From NCBI RefSeq assembly GCF_963676685.1, contig NC_092353.1:7778207-7842206 (forward strand): DNA of 64,000 nucleotides, read 5' to 3'. The stretch is from Mytilus edulis (taxonomy: Eukaryota > Mollusca > Bivalvia > Mytilida > Mytilidae). Below are positions 11,301 to 23,629 of this stretch, piece after piece (position 1 is the first letter of the stretch; each line of letters begins with the position of its first letter). Under the pieces are notes generated by a model. The model was not told where the DNA came from. It saw only the letters and a list, made by a program, of their open reading frames with translations, and searched no databases. The position numbers were made by a program, and so were the translations under genes.

Positions 11301-14300
11301 GTAGTTACTAATAGATACAATGTTTCATTGTTTTAATGTCGGGGCCTTTTACAGCCTATTATACGGTATGTTTTTTTTTCTTATTGTTGAAACCTGAACG
11401 GTTGCCAATAATTGTTTTCACCGACTCTATTTGAACTTTGATGGATAAAGAGTAAAATCACAAAAATACTGAACTCCGAGGAAAAATCAAAACGGAATGG
11501 CAAATCAAAAGTTCAAACGCATCAAACAAATGGATAACAACTATCATATTCCTGACTTTGTAAAGACATTTTCTTATGTAGAAAATGATGGATTGAACCT
11601 GGTTTTATAGCTAGCTAAACCTCTTACTTGTATGACTGTCGCATCAATTTCATTATATTGGCAACGATGCGTGAACAAAACAAACAGACATAATATATCA
11701 TAATAGGTAAAAATGTCAATAATACAGCGGTTTACATTGTGCCATAATCATAATTACTAAAAAAAAACATACAAACATATAACAAAGAAGCACAAAATGG
11801 CATTCATACCAAGCATATTAATAAAGACAAGAATACACAAATTCACCCTAGTATTACAATAACACAATGACGAGGTGTCTAAGTACAGAGCCATGTAATA
11901 TACGTTACGAAGAATCATAAAAAGGATAGTTGTCTCATTGGCAGTCATACCCCGTCTCTTTATTTTATATTATTGACACACATCACACATTTGGTTGTCC
12001 CTAACTAAACAGTATATATGATCTTTGAATGAAGTTATATTCGAGTACCTCTGATGATACATTAGGATCAATAGGGTGTCTCCTATTCTATTCTGAAATT
12101 GCATTTCAGTGGACGAACTGTCTTATTCTTTGTAAGATAAAATTGTTGCATATTTAAATATATATGTCAATCGAATAGTGGCGCTTTCTATGATAAAATG
12201 TCTCCAATTTTCTGAAAAATGAATTCAAGGATTGGACTCTTTAGTAGGATTTGATTTAATGAATCGATACATGAAAATGATTTATTGTCATGCTACGTTC
12301 ATCGTGGTGTAAATATCAGAGAGAGATTAATGGGTAATTGAAGTGCCCCTTTCCCGGGCGAAAATCTTGAAGGGGAAAATATAAATTTGTATTATATGTA
12401 AACCACGCTCCCTGCTTTCAAAACCAATAGAACGAGTAGTTTTAGAAGAGGTTAACGATGGAAACCTTTTAAAACTTAAATTTTAAAGGTATTCTATCCT
12501 TCCCAACACCACGAAAATTATCGATTTATATGGGCTGTTGATCGATAAATACTTTAATCATGCTCAGCTCACGAGGATATAAAGTGATTTTGGAATATTC
12601 ATTTTGACACGACAAGGTATCGACCAATATATATCAATATCGCCTCTTTTTCTAAAGACCTATTCTTTTTTGTAGCTTTCCTCTGGCATTCATTTGTTAC
12701 AAGTATGGGAAATCACGTTTAATTTAGGGGTAAGGTTTACAAGTTTGGATAGTTTTAGGGGTAGCTTCCGCCCCTTCCAATCCTTTCCCCCGATTTTTAA
12801 AATTTTATTTATTGTTGTGTATGCGTTTTGTTTTTATTAAAATGTTATGAAATTTTATGATCATTGATTTCATTGTTTACTAAAGATAGAGATGGAAGTT
12901 GGAGCTAGAGTCTAAGCTCCTATTCGTTGCCTTCCTTATTGAAAGCGTTGTACACGTCGGGACTGGAGAGTGTAATTACTAAAAATCATCCAGTTAAAGC
13001 ACTCCTCTTAAAATAACTGAAGTTAACTAACTCGAAGGTCAAAGTAAAATTACACTTCATGTTACAACTAAATGTCAATCTCTCCACAGGTTAACTCTGA
13101 GCAGTATAACGAAGTAATCAAGACAATTTCTTCAAAACATCTGGTTATAGGACGACATTGTAGAAATCTTTGGTGGCCGACAATATGTTTCGCTGTTACT
13201 ATTGTCATCCCAACACTATTCATCGGACTTTTATTTACCGTTGTTACTGTAGACTCTCATTATTATACGCCTAGTGGTATTCTGTTTGCATTCCCTGCAT
13301 TAGCAGTGCTGTGGTTAGCTATGTGTGGATGCTCGGATTATTGGGTAATGCATTATTTTTTTTAACTGTTTTATATTTGTCATTTCGTGCCTTTTATAAC
13401 TGACTATGCGGTATTGGCCTTTGCTCATTGTTGAAGGCCGTACGCTGACCTATAGTTAATAATTTTAGTGTCATCTTATGAAAAGTTATTGTTTATTTTT
13501 GTTTATGTATCCCCAAATATGGCAAAATTGCATAGAAGGGATATGCTCTATGAAAAATGACACAGAATCCCTACACGCACCTGTCGAAACCAAAAGCAAA
13601 GGAGCATTGTAAAGTCACAGAGGGGCCCTCGGCATAAAGTAAAAGTTCAAGGCTGCCCTGAAAAACGGTTGGAAGAGAATTTCTTGCTTGAATATAACTA
13701 TTAAGCAACTTACAGTATTATTGATAAGCTTATGTGGGCAATACTATTTTATGAGTGCAGTCGACAAATAACTATGTCGACAGCTCTACTAGCAATCTTG
13801 ATATTCACAAAATTAATGTTCTTATTTCCATAGTCGTGGGACAATGGGAAGGGATTGCTTTCATTAAAAGGTAGGTCAATGAATTTATAGTTATATATTA
13901 CATGATAAGAGTTAACATATATATCTCAATGTATTGATATATATATATATTAGTGTGCAGCCGTTGTTAAGAGTGGGTATTACTTTTTTTGCATAAACGG
14001 TATTCTCTGGAGCGTATGATATCTGTAACATCATGTCAAAACATCATTGTAAACGTACATATAACGTTCACTAAATATTAGAAAATATAATCCATACGCC
14101 AAGACGTTTAATATATACCCGGCCCACTACCACATGGTACATCTTATCAATATGTTTTTTTAGTATCATATAAATTGTTTAGAATCCCCAAACCTTATAT
14201 ATATATGTTACAGTAAATAGGTGAAATTAGGAATTACATGTAATTACTTAACATTTCAGTAAATACCTGTAATTACTAGCCAATTTAGTAATTACATGTA

Positions 14301-17300
14301 TTTACTAGTTGTTTCAGTGATTACTGGTAATCACTGATTTTTGTTGTAATTTTTACAGCTATTTTCTTACTTCATGTTTTTGTTTTAAAATTAAAAACAT
14401 AATTCAAGATAACAAATAAGAAAGTAAAGGGGTAGGGAATTTAAGGGAGCTTACTTAAGGATGTAGGAATATAAGGCACATTAAAAGTGCCTACTCTTTA
14501 GTGTTTGTGAATTGAAACTAGAAAATGGTTGTTTTATAGGTTTTGAAACTCTGTAAATATATGCATGCAAGACAATGATATCAATCAAAAATTGATTTTC
14601 ATAATTTTGTTAAACTAAAATCTCCACCATGCACTGTGGTTTAAAACTTTAAAATAACTTTCTCCAAATATCCTCGATTTCTACCAAACTTGGACAGAAG
14701 CTAAATGTGTATGATCATAAGATAATATCAAAAAGTAAAGTTTGTAATTTTTTTTCCTATATTACTTATAAATGGACTAGTTTTTTTCCCAGTTAACATT
14801 ACATACACTCTGTAGTTAAAGTTTTTAAAACATTAGATTTTATAAACCATCCTGGAAATTTACCCAATTTTGACAGAAGCTTCTTTCAGTACTAGTCAAA
14901 AGATAGTATCTAGAGGAAAATTTTAATATTTTTTCCTCATTTTTGTTGAGCCTGCGATTAACAGCAAAAGTAGGCGAGACTATTTGTTCTGCAAAACCCT
15001 TACAATTTTAAAAGCTTAATACATTGATAACCTATCTCCAGCTAGGGGTTGAATTAAAGGTAACCTGAATACGTATTCAATGAGGTCCAAATATTCACTC
15101 GCAAGTGCACAACTCATCAGCCTTCTTTCTCAGCTAATTTAACTAATAGAACCAGATTGGCTGCCAACAGTGAATTATAATTTCACTATATCATTTTTAT
15201 TAATGATTTAACAACATAAAAAGACATTTTTTTTTATATCTCGAAGCTAATGCACATAACAGTTCATTCCAGTTCTTAACCTACATAACGGTATCTTATC
15301 TTTATAAGGCAATAAGTCGAAATATTCTTCAAATTCAAAGTTTTCTTTAAAAAGTTTAAACATAATGCTTTAGGAGAATTTTTCATTTCTGATTTCAATG
15401 TCTGCTGAAATTGGTCAAACATTATCTGTATAATGCTCATTTTAAACATTTTGGAATAAAACTACAGTTACTCTTATTTAACCAAATATTTGAAAGTCCA
15501 TATTTATTCAAGATTTTTTTATACAAATCAACCATTCAAAATTTTGAGAGTACTAACCGATCTTCTAGTTAGTATTATCATAACTTTTGATCATCTGACC
15601 ATAATACAACATTGTTTTAGCAGTCAGTAAACAGGTGTACAAATCCATTTTAAAATTAGTAATTACTGGTAATAACTGGGCTGTTTAAGGAATTACTTGT
15701 ATTAACTAAGTGCACAGGTAATTCCTAAATTTTAGTAATTACATGTTATTCCTAATTTCACCTATTTACTGTGCACCTACATTTATACAACAAACCAAAA
15801 CACAAACTACTACATTTTGAAATGTTTGAATGCCTGACACTAGTTCTGTCTTGTGTTTTGTTTTATCAACACTCAAAATTATACATGTGACAGAATTTTT
15901 TTTTTTTGACTTATTTAACACTAAAATAAAACACACTGTTTTTATTAACTTCTTTAACTTTTGTGCGGGATATTTCGCGGACCTAGCAATATAAATTGGT
16001 TGAATGTGCGATTGTTTAATTTTGATAGTCAGTAGCGTAAAAAGATCAAGTTTTTATCTTTGGCTGACCTATAACCTATCTATGATTTTATATTGTTTTG
16101 TTAAAGGAATAGGTATAATGAGAAGGTTGAAACACTAAAGCGGTCTTGTAATAGTTGAACGATAGACAGTCTTTGTACGGAATGTTTTCTTACAACCTGA
16201 TTGGAAGATATTATTAACTATAGTAAACGTATCTTGATTGGTTTGGACAATTCGAACCCTATAAAAATGTCTCAATCCCGCAGATTAAAACGGATGAAAC
16301 CAAATCAGTTATTAAAGATTAAAACTAATACTGATTAATACGGGAATACTTATGAGGAGGATTTGCGCTGGGCTAGACGATGCCTAGATATCAAGATAGC
16401 GTATTTAGAAGAAAATCAGACGAAAGTATCTATATGAGAAGACGGAAAAAACTACTCACGCACTATTAAAAAGAATATTTATGCATGTTAACACATTATA
16501 ATTCAAAATTACAAGACGTTGTGCCATTCACAGCTAAGGTAAACTATGCCTGGGGTAAAAAAAATCCTTAGGATTTCGAAAAATTTATACTTTAGTAAAC
16601 AGGAACTTTATAAAAATGTACACATAATTGATATTCATGTCAACACCGAAGTGCTGACAACTGTTCATACCCTTAGGGAAAAAACGTCCACCAGCAGTGG
16701 CATCGACCCAGTGGTGTATATAGCTATCAAAGGTACCAGGTTTATAATATAAAAACAGGAAGTGGTAAAATTGTCAATGGGACAATTCTCGACAACATAC
16801 CAAAAAACATAGAAGTTACCAAGTACATTGCACCGTACGACCATTAGCAAATCATTTATTTACAACCACTGGGTCGATGCCACTGCTGGTGGAGATAATT
16901 CCCCGAGGGTATCACAAGCCCAGTAGTCAGCACTTTTTGTGCTGACAAGAAATTTTCATTGATATGGTTATATTTATAAATTTACTGTTTACAAATTTTA
17001 GATTTTTTTGAAATACTAAGGCTTTTCTACCTCAGGCATAGATTACCTTAGCTGTATTTGGAAAAACTTTTAGGAATTTAGGTCATCAATGGTCTTCAAC
17101 TTCGTACTTTATTTTGCCCTTTTAACTTTTTTGGATTCGAGCGTCACTGATGAGTCTTTTGTAGACAAAACACTTGTTTGGCGTATAAACTAAATTTAGT
17201 CCTGGTATCTATGATGAGTTTATTTACTGCATGGTCAGCTATATAAGGTCCCGACATTAAAAATGTTAAACAATTTAAACGAAAAAACTAGCGGCTTGAT

Positions 17301-17946
17301 TTATGTAAAAACAAAACAATGGACGAAATGAAAAATATGATATACAGCAACAAACGACAACCGCTGCATTACAGGCTCCTGACTTTGGGACAGGCATATA
17401 CAGAATATGGCAGATATGACATAAGTGACTGCTTATATAGACTCGGTACGATACTTATTTATAATTGTTGAAAACTATATGTTGCCTTATTCATGCCTTT
17501 TGGTTATTTTTTGTCGATGAAGCCTGTTCGATATGAGGAGAATGTAATTCATTTGTTGTCGTTTGTTATTGTTTATTGCTTTTCGTGTATTTTTTATTAA
17601 ATGGGTCAGTCATGTCAATGTTATTTTTATCAGCCGTTTCAACACATTTATTTATCAAATGTTTATGATTACTTTTGAATAGATATTAAATTGCGTTTTG
17701 AAGTTTATGTTTACACCTTTTACGATTTTTTTTTTAAATGTAACACATTATCAGTAACATTTAAGTAATTCATTCTGGTCGTACCATACTGATATATATA
17801 TATATACTCATAGTCTTTTTTATTCACAGGGACGACGTGAGATGAAAATCACTTTGCGCGAGGTTAACAGAAGACTTCTTCCAAATAAGGTCATGGTCAC
17901 TTATAAAAGACAAAGAACTACAGCTACATTTACTGTATCCACTTAG
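8335..17946 (+). CDS. TIR-domain protein with C-terminal membrane hairpin
   Basis: Exons: 8335-8797, 9487-9534, 10428-10543, 13090-13344, 13834-13870 and a last exon at 17830. The first five join in frame with AG/GT ends (306 residues). Residues 22-150 form a TIR domain: box 1 FHVFISYSESD (24-34), box 2 DFIPGR (59-64), and SFWCQFE (91-97) with the WC-x-x-E signature. Residues 236-263 and 271-290 are two hydrophobic helices separated by a short polar loop. There is no signal peptide, LRR or death domain, so the TIR should face the cytosol. TIR domains either signal by assembly or cleave NAD+; which applies here is not shown. Oddity: joining exon 5 to 17830 directly gives a stop after four codons (309 aa), while another frame of that exon is open for 38 codons with basic, charged residues and ends at 17946. 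A small exon of length 2 mod 3 may be missing. Confidence 0.85.
9231..9300 (-). repeat. tRNA-derived SINE head
   Basis: On the minus strand, TGGTGTAGTGGTTAAGG is a good match to an RNA polymerase III A box. A weaker B-box-like TGTTCAATTCA follows at tRNA-like distance. It lies in intron 1 of the TIR gene. It does not fold as an intact tRNA, so a SINE relic is preferred over a tRNA gene. Confidence 0.55.
11440..11950 (+). repeat. R2 interspersed repeat, longest copy
   Basis: Begins near AGTAAAATCACAAAAATACTG and ACTGAACTCCGAGGAAAA, passes GATGGATTGAACCTGGTTTT and ends near CATTGGCAGTCATACC. It lies in intron 3 of the TIR gene. No conserved frame. Confidence 0.7.
14210..15772. mobile_element. 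Non-autonomous DNA transposon with 39-bp inverted repeats
   Basis: The left end ACAGTAAATAGGTGAAATTA and the right end TAATTTCACCTATTTACTGT are inverted copies. The match runs 39 bp with a single mismatch (25 perfect, one difference, 13 perfect). Just inside each end are tandem, partly palindromic units built on GTAATTACTGG / CAGTAATTAC-type motifs, about 30 bp apart. The 1.2-kb interior has no substantial open frame, so there is no transposase. No clear target-site duplication is visible, which leaves the superfamily open. It sits in the large last intron of the TIR gene. Confidence 0.8.
16530..17055. repeat. Large foldback (inverted repeat) of R5 family
   Basis: Arms of about 186 and 191 bp (16530-16715 and 16865-17055) around a 149-bp spacer. 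The inner ends are nearly perfect (CCACCAGCAGTGGCATCGAC against GTCGATGCCACTGCTGGTGG) and the outer ends share ACAGCTAAGGTAA-CTATGCCTG. Single-orientation relatives form the tandem array at 40493-41195. It lies in the last intron of the TIR gene. Confidence 0.85.
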
Positions 17947-18225
17947 GCTGCAATTCAAAAACTGCAAATGACAAAAACACACTCAAAGAGAGGGTTAAGA
18001 TATTAACACAAAATAAAAATAAAACACATAGAATATTGCAATAGAAGTTACATCATGTACCTAAAGGGTAAATCTGTTTTCTTTCTCTGTTGATTTAACT
18101 TTTAACATATTTCATAACGAACTTTTTGGTTCGAGCGTCAATGATGAAGACTGTATTACTGTAGCCGACACCTGAGTTTGGCTTTAAAATACTACGCCCT
18201 GGTATCTTCGATGAGTTTTTAGGCT
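17130..18225 (+). repeat. Pair of related short repeat ends flanking the last TIR exon
   Basis: TTCGAGCGTCACTGATGAGT ... CCTGGTATCTATGATGAGTT at 17135-17220 recurs in diverged form at 18130-18220 (TTCGAGCGTCAATGATGAAG ... CCTGGTATCTTCGATGAGTT). These phrases normally accompany R5-type repeats. The R1 fragment at 17235-17410 lies between them. Confidence 0.6.
18012..18026 (+). promoter_or_regulatory. Poly(A) signals of the TIR gene
   Basis: Two overlapping-range AATAAA hexamers lie 66-80 nt past the TAG at 17946, consistent with 17830-17946 being the terminal exon. Confidence 0.55.
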
Positions 18226-21200
18226 AAAAGTAAGTTCGGTTCTGTATATTTCTTTATCATAATAACAATCTATTCGAACGTAATTGTAAAACATTCCAAA
18301 CACAAAAATTGTGTGTGCCCTCAATTTTTTTCAATATCTAACAGATGAATTAACGAAAAACAATATCAGGTTTCTACTATTCCTGTACCCTAACAGCATA
18401 AATATTAATACTCGTAGAATAAATAATATAACACTGGATGACACGTCGCCCAGTATGAAAGGTGTCTATCAGATATTGATAAGGTTACAACAACACCGAT
18501 TGTATCAGGTGTCCCCAGGATCATCTAAAATGATGTAATGAAAATGAAACATATGCAGTCTCGTGAAATCTCGTTGTACTTGAAAAATTCATTGACATTT
18601 GGCCTTGTACTGTTTAACTTTTACATATTTTAGATTCTAATGATAAGTTTAATTTTTTGGTTATTTTTAAATGTACATTAACCGTACAAAATGTTAAACA
18701 TGTTAAACATGTGCTTAACCAATATCTGATAACTCGACCACCAAAAGTTACAATAAACAGAGTCATAACGGTCTATCCCTGTTATAGTTATATGTGTTTC
18801 CCTCAGTTTTTATAATTATATCGTTTGTTACCCTGGATTGTTTTCTCTCAATCGATTTTTTACTTTTGAACAGCGGTGTACTACTGTTGCGTTTATTTAC
18901 GTTCTGACGAAGGAACGGAGAGAGAAAAGGGACAGGCCTAGACCTCATTAATCAAGACTTTTTATACGTTTCCACTATTACAGAGAAAGGTAGAATCGTA
19001 CCCAACTGTACAACGCGTAAGAAAGTGGTGTACGAAAATGACATACCAATGCACATAACTTTTCTTTAACTTAATATCAGATTTGTTTTGTTTTCTTTGA
19101 CATGACATCATGCGTAGTAAGTATTTTACTTTTTATATTGACTCAGCACGAATTTAATAGAGATAGAAAATATTTATTTGTTTTTAACAACTCGCCCAGG
19201 TACACCTTTACCTCTAAACAGATGTTGCTTTTCCATCTTTTTTTTTTATGGAGGGCGAGTTCCTTAATTAATGATTTTTCAATGCAATATTTAGAAATTG
19301 AATGTCGCATTATAAGCTGCACCAGTAATGGTTTGACAGAAAATAAGTTAAGCTATTTCTTGAGTACCCTATATTGAAATACCTAAATTGAATTATTTGT
19401 ACTGATCATTGCAACAATCCTATGCCTTCTTTCATAAAAAAAGAGTTAGCAACATTTTTGAGACTATCCTTGTATGAACTTGTTTATATCACTTCGAATT
19501 CTTTATCACAGAAAGGCTTAGGAATTTCTTTTCTGGTGATGGTTTGCAAAGGTTAAAAAAATTAATATACTATTCCTTATTTCTCCCACGCATTTTGGAT
19601 TTGTTCATAGCATGAGTCAGTTAGCTGCAACTTATTACCTGACGTCGACCACATTTTCTCGCTTCAGAAGTCAGATTGAAGACAGGGTCTGTTCCATAGT
19701 AATGATACATTACCACGACACATAGTTGTATATGCATGTGTTGCAAAACATTAATATGTTGTATTGCTAACGTATGAAATACAATGTGAGGGCTTAAAAA
19801 CTAGTCTCAATAAAACGATCGATTAATTTTTTGAGGAATTCATTATGTTGAGTATTGCTGAAATATAGATACTGAATACAGGAACGATTAATGTCACTTG
19901 AGGCGGAGTATGTGAAGTGTGTGTGTTCATGTCTTTGGGTAAAATAAAAATGAAAGGCAAATGATAAGGAATCTGAATCGAATTCGAACATTCCTTGTTC
20001 GGCTTTCTCTCATTGATCCATATTAAACTGTTAAGGTAAGTTTATAATTTACCAAAGAAATTAATTATATAATATGGTCACGAGAGTTAAGGTTAACTGG
20101 ATAGATCATATCTCCTTATCATTTAAACTGAATTGATTCAGCATTTTTCATAATGAGAAGGGGGCGTCCTAAACAAACATTGCTTCCACATTTTGATTTT
20201 GATTTGTATCATATATTTATATACTAGTATATAATTCGTCTAAATACATGCTTCAGCCCAACTATGTCAGATTAGTTATTATGCGGAAGCAAATGATTTG
20301 TTATTCCCTGGCCGGAATTTGAACTCGTGCTACTGATATTTTGTGGCACCAATTCGCCTTGCACTTTTCCCGACGTGCTAGACAACTCGACCATCTAGGC
20401 ACTACAATAATAATAAAGCTTTCGGTGGCCGGGTGTTACCTCTCCCCGTTAGTTTTTATCGAGAGTCGTAACACATCACATAAAATATAAGGCATAAAGA
20501 TGGTATTTTTACAGATCATCTGAACTCTCTATTGTAGGGGATGTTACTAATTAATGTATGATGCAATCACATACATAATTATGTTATAAGTACGTCTTAA
20601 CGAATAACAACTCTGCGACAGTTTGTATCCATTGGATCACCATTGATGGTGATACAAGACTGAAAACACATTTTTATTCGTCTAAGTATCATTCCAACAA
20701 TGTAAGATTTGTAAATTTGCGGAAGCAAAGTTTTGTTCTTTCCTAGCCGGGATTCAAACTCATGCTTCAGAGATATCAGGGCACCAAACCATTATACTGA
20801 TGTATTTTCTGGAATTTTGGCTAGCTCACATGGATGTTCTTTCAACAATTGTTTAATGAAGTTTAAGTCTAAATCGGCAATTGAAATTATGGAATCGAAA
20901 CAAAAGAGTTGATTTTTGTTTTTGGTCGGTAACTCAATACCATTAATTCACATTCATGGCAACTCTTTGTTTGTTGTTTTGCACTTGTACATACTTCTAA
21001 ATGAAATTTCTATAATAATTATAGTAGCCGTAATCACTACTGAACATTATGAAAAGTGGTCGAGCAGATCCTAATAGATAACAAAGTAATAATCTGATTA
21101 GTACTGAATTTAATACAATGGTTCTTATAAAGCGAATCTACAAATAATTATTGATTTTATTAAAAAAAAAGTATTCAATACAATATATTTAAGTAATAAA

Positions 21201-21289
21201 AAAGGTTTGTAAAATCTTATGGGAGCAGTTCATCTAAACTGGCAATTTCGATTAGAATCTGTTAAAGAGTGAAAATTTTGTAGAATCAC
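18030..21289. other. Intergenic, repeats only
   Basis: No exon recognised. Contains a fragment of the repeat carrying 'gaacagcggtgtactactgttgc' near 18870-18900 (relatives at 34640, 41780, 47170; reverse at 54240 and 57020) and the SINE heads at 20311-20404 and about 20738-20800. Confidence 0.55.
20311..20404 (-). repeat. tRNA-derived SINE head (Leu/Ser-type)
   Basis: On the minus strand the sequence reads TGCCTAGATGGTCGAGTTGT (A-box region) and, about 50 nt on, CACGAGTTCAAATTCCGGC (B-box region). The spacing is long, as in tRNAs with a long variable arm. A second diverged copy with GGGATTCAAACTCATGC in plus orientation is at about 20738-20800. Both share the flank GCGGAAGCAAA, showing they are copies of one SINE, not tRNA genes. 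Confidence 0.6.
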
Positions 21290-23476
21290 ATGGCGTCAGA
21301 ACTACACAACAAAAGAATCAGAGAGAGTCAAACCCGTGAAATGGTTGCTCTTGATATGAATGACGATGATGATGAGGCACTTGTAGATGATATACCTGGG
21401 GATTCAGAAGCATATAATGAACAGGTATGAATATTTATCGTAATATGACCAGCAGTGGAAGATTATCCTAGATAAAAAAACTTCACGTGGACAAGGTATT
21501 AAGAATTGGTCCGATGCTATCATGGATACAAAAGTGACCTGTCAATTTATTAGTTTACATACTAAGTGTTTTGTTCGCAAAGTCAAGGATTTTTGCTTTT
21601 GACAAATCATTTCAGACGGGAAACTAATTTCAAATAAGTGTCCACATTCTGTTAGTAAAATAAAAAAAAGTTTGTGTTTTGCATTTGTTTTTATAACGTC
21701 TTTGTATTTACAGTGTAATACGTAAACATATACAATTCAGCCACTTTAATTAGAATCTAAATGCAACAAGGTCCTCCGCATTGGCTTTAATTTCCACGCG
21801 TGTTGGAAACAAACTGATCTATTTACATAAGGACATATGTTTTAGAAAATAAAACAGTTAAACTTCCTAATGCAATCTTACAATATAAATGCCAGTGCAA
21901 AGTATCACACGCTCAGGTTATAATTTTTGAATAAACATGTTAATTAATATCTGAAATCGGAAAGCTTCTGTCAACATTTATTCATTGTTTTTACCAAATG
22001 TTTAAAATCCTAAAGTTTGCTCTCTTACGGCTGTGTCATTGTTTATTTTATACGACTGAATTTATGCACGAATGAATAGTTGTTTGACATAATTATGTAG
22101 GGCTGTATAGTTATTTGACATATGTACGGCTGTATAGTTATTTGACATATGTACGACTGTATAGTGGTTTTGACATATTTACGGCTGTATAAATGTTTGA
22201 CATATGCACAACTGTAAATTTATTTGACATATGCACAACTGTATAATTATTTGACATGTGCACAACTGTATAGATGTTTGACATATGGATGGATGGATGG
22301 ATGGATGGATGGATGGATGGATGGATGGATGGATGGATGGATGGATGGATGGATGGATGGATGGATGGATGGATGGATGGATGGATGGATGGATGGATGG
22401 ATGGATGGATGGATGGATGGATGGATGGATGGATGGATGGATGGATGGATGGATGGATGGATGGATGGATGGATGGATGGATGGATGGATGGATGGATGG
22501 ATGGATGGATGGATGGATGGATGGATGGATGGATGGATGGATGGATGGATGGATGGATGGATGGATGGATGGATGGATGGATGGATGGATGGATGGATGG
22601 ATGGATGGATGGATGGATGGATGGATGGATGGATGGATGGATGGATGGATGGATGGATGGATGGATGGATGGATGGATGGATGGATGGATGGATGGATGG
22701 ATGGATGGATGGATGGATGGATGGATGGATGGATGGATGGAGGGATGGATGGATGGATGGAGGGAGGGATGGAGGGATGGAGGGAGGGAGGGAGGGAGGG
22801 AGGGAGGGAGGGAGGGAGGGAGGGAGGGAGGGAGGGAGGGAGGGAGGGAGGGAGGAAGGAAGGAAGGAAGGAAGGAAGGAAGGAAGGGATGAATGGATAA
22901 ATTGAGGGAGGGATGAAAGGATGAATGGAGAGAGGTAGGGAGGGGGATGAAGGAACATGATACTCATTTACTCATGTACAAATACGATTACCATTAGGAA
23001 TATTGTAAGAAAACGAATTTCTTCATACATCTTTTTTATTATACATTTGTTTATTTTTTTTTTGCATATGTAGCACTGCATGATTGTTTAACAAATAAAA
23101 TACTACACATGGTTGTATTACATACGCACGACTCTATGTTTGTTTTGCATACGAACAACTGTATAGTTCATTACATATGTACGACAGTACAATTGTGTTA
23201 CATATGTCCTAGTGTGTTTGTTTCACTTATGTCCGATTTTAAGCATTAAATTTGTTCGACATGAATGTATACACGATTGTATTTGCCTAACTTTTTATTA
23301 CGTTTTTGTAGGAGATGGCTACCTATAAACTGTTAGATTTATCCAGCGCCTACCTAATGGACTATATGAATGAAAAACTAGACAATGATGTAGACAATAC
23401 AAGGCATGCAACAAAAGCAAAATGTATTTGTCAATTTGCTGAGTCACTTGAAATCAAAACAAATACAGATGTATGA
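21290..23476 (+). CDS. Small acidic two-exon protein, unknown function
   Basis: Exon 1 (21290-21424) runs from ATG to a GT donor; exon 2 (23312-23476) starts after TTTTTGTAG and ends in TGA. Both are phase 0 and join into 99 residues. The N-terminal half is charged (basic to about residue 17, then a DDDDE cluster near residue 25). The C-terminal half is helical in look, with [12 protein letters not shown] and a C-x-C. No signal peptide or membrane segment. I do not recognise a family. AATAAA at 23567 supports a terminal exon. One caution: GTATGAG at the stop could also act as a donor, so the protein may continue. The intron carries the large ATGG microsatellite. Confidence 0.55.
22080..22285 (+). 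repeat. Minisatellite, about 30-bp unit
   Basis: Repeats of TGACATATG-ACAACTGTATA-TT and close variants run straight into the ATGG microsatellite. Diverged units of the same family resume on its far side at about 23100-23270, so the microsatellite appears to have expanded inside the minisatellite. Confidence 0.8.
22286..22895 (+). repeat. Compound microsatellite (ATGG)n-(AGGG)n-(AAGG)n
   Basis: About 455 bp of nearly perfect ATGG, then interrupted AGGG to about 22850, then AAGG. All frames stay open on both strands across it; the apparent proteins of poly-WMDG or poly-IHPS type are artefacts of the repeat. Confidence 0.97.
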
Positions 23477-23566
23477 GAACGAAGAACATATAATGCATAC
23501 ATGAACTCTGCCTTTTTCATATCAATCTTGAAATTTTTTATTGTAAATTCAATATATCACAAACAA

Positions 23567-23572
23567 AATAAA
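23567..23572 (+). promoter_or_regulatory. Poly(A) signal of the small acidic gene
   Basis: AATAAA 91 nt past the TGA at 23474-23476. Confidence 0.45.
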
Positions 23573-23629
23573 CGTATAAACAATGACTGTAATTATGTTG
23601 GGTTTTTTTTAAAGCAGATTTTGAGTAAT

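Noticed and set aside
22179-22967. Long open frames of repeated WMDG or IHPS residues on both strands
   Set aside because: They are produced by the ATGG/AGGG microsatellite, which has no stop codons in any frame.
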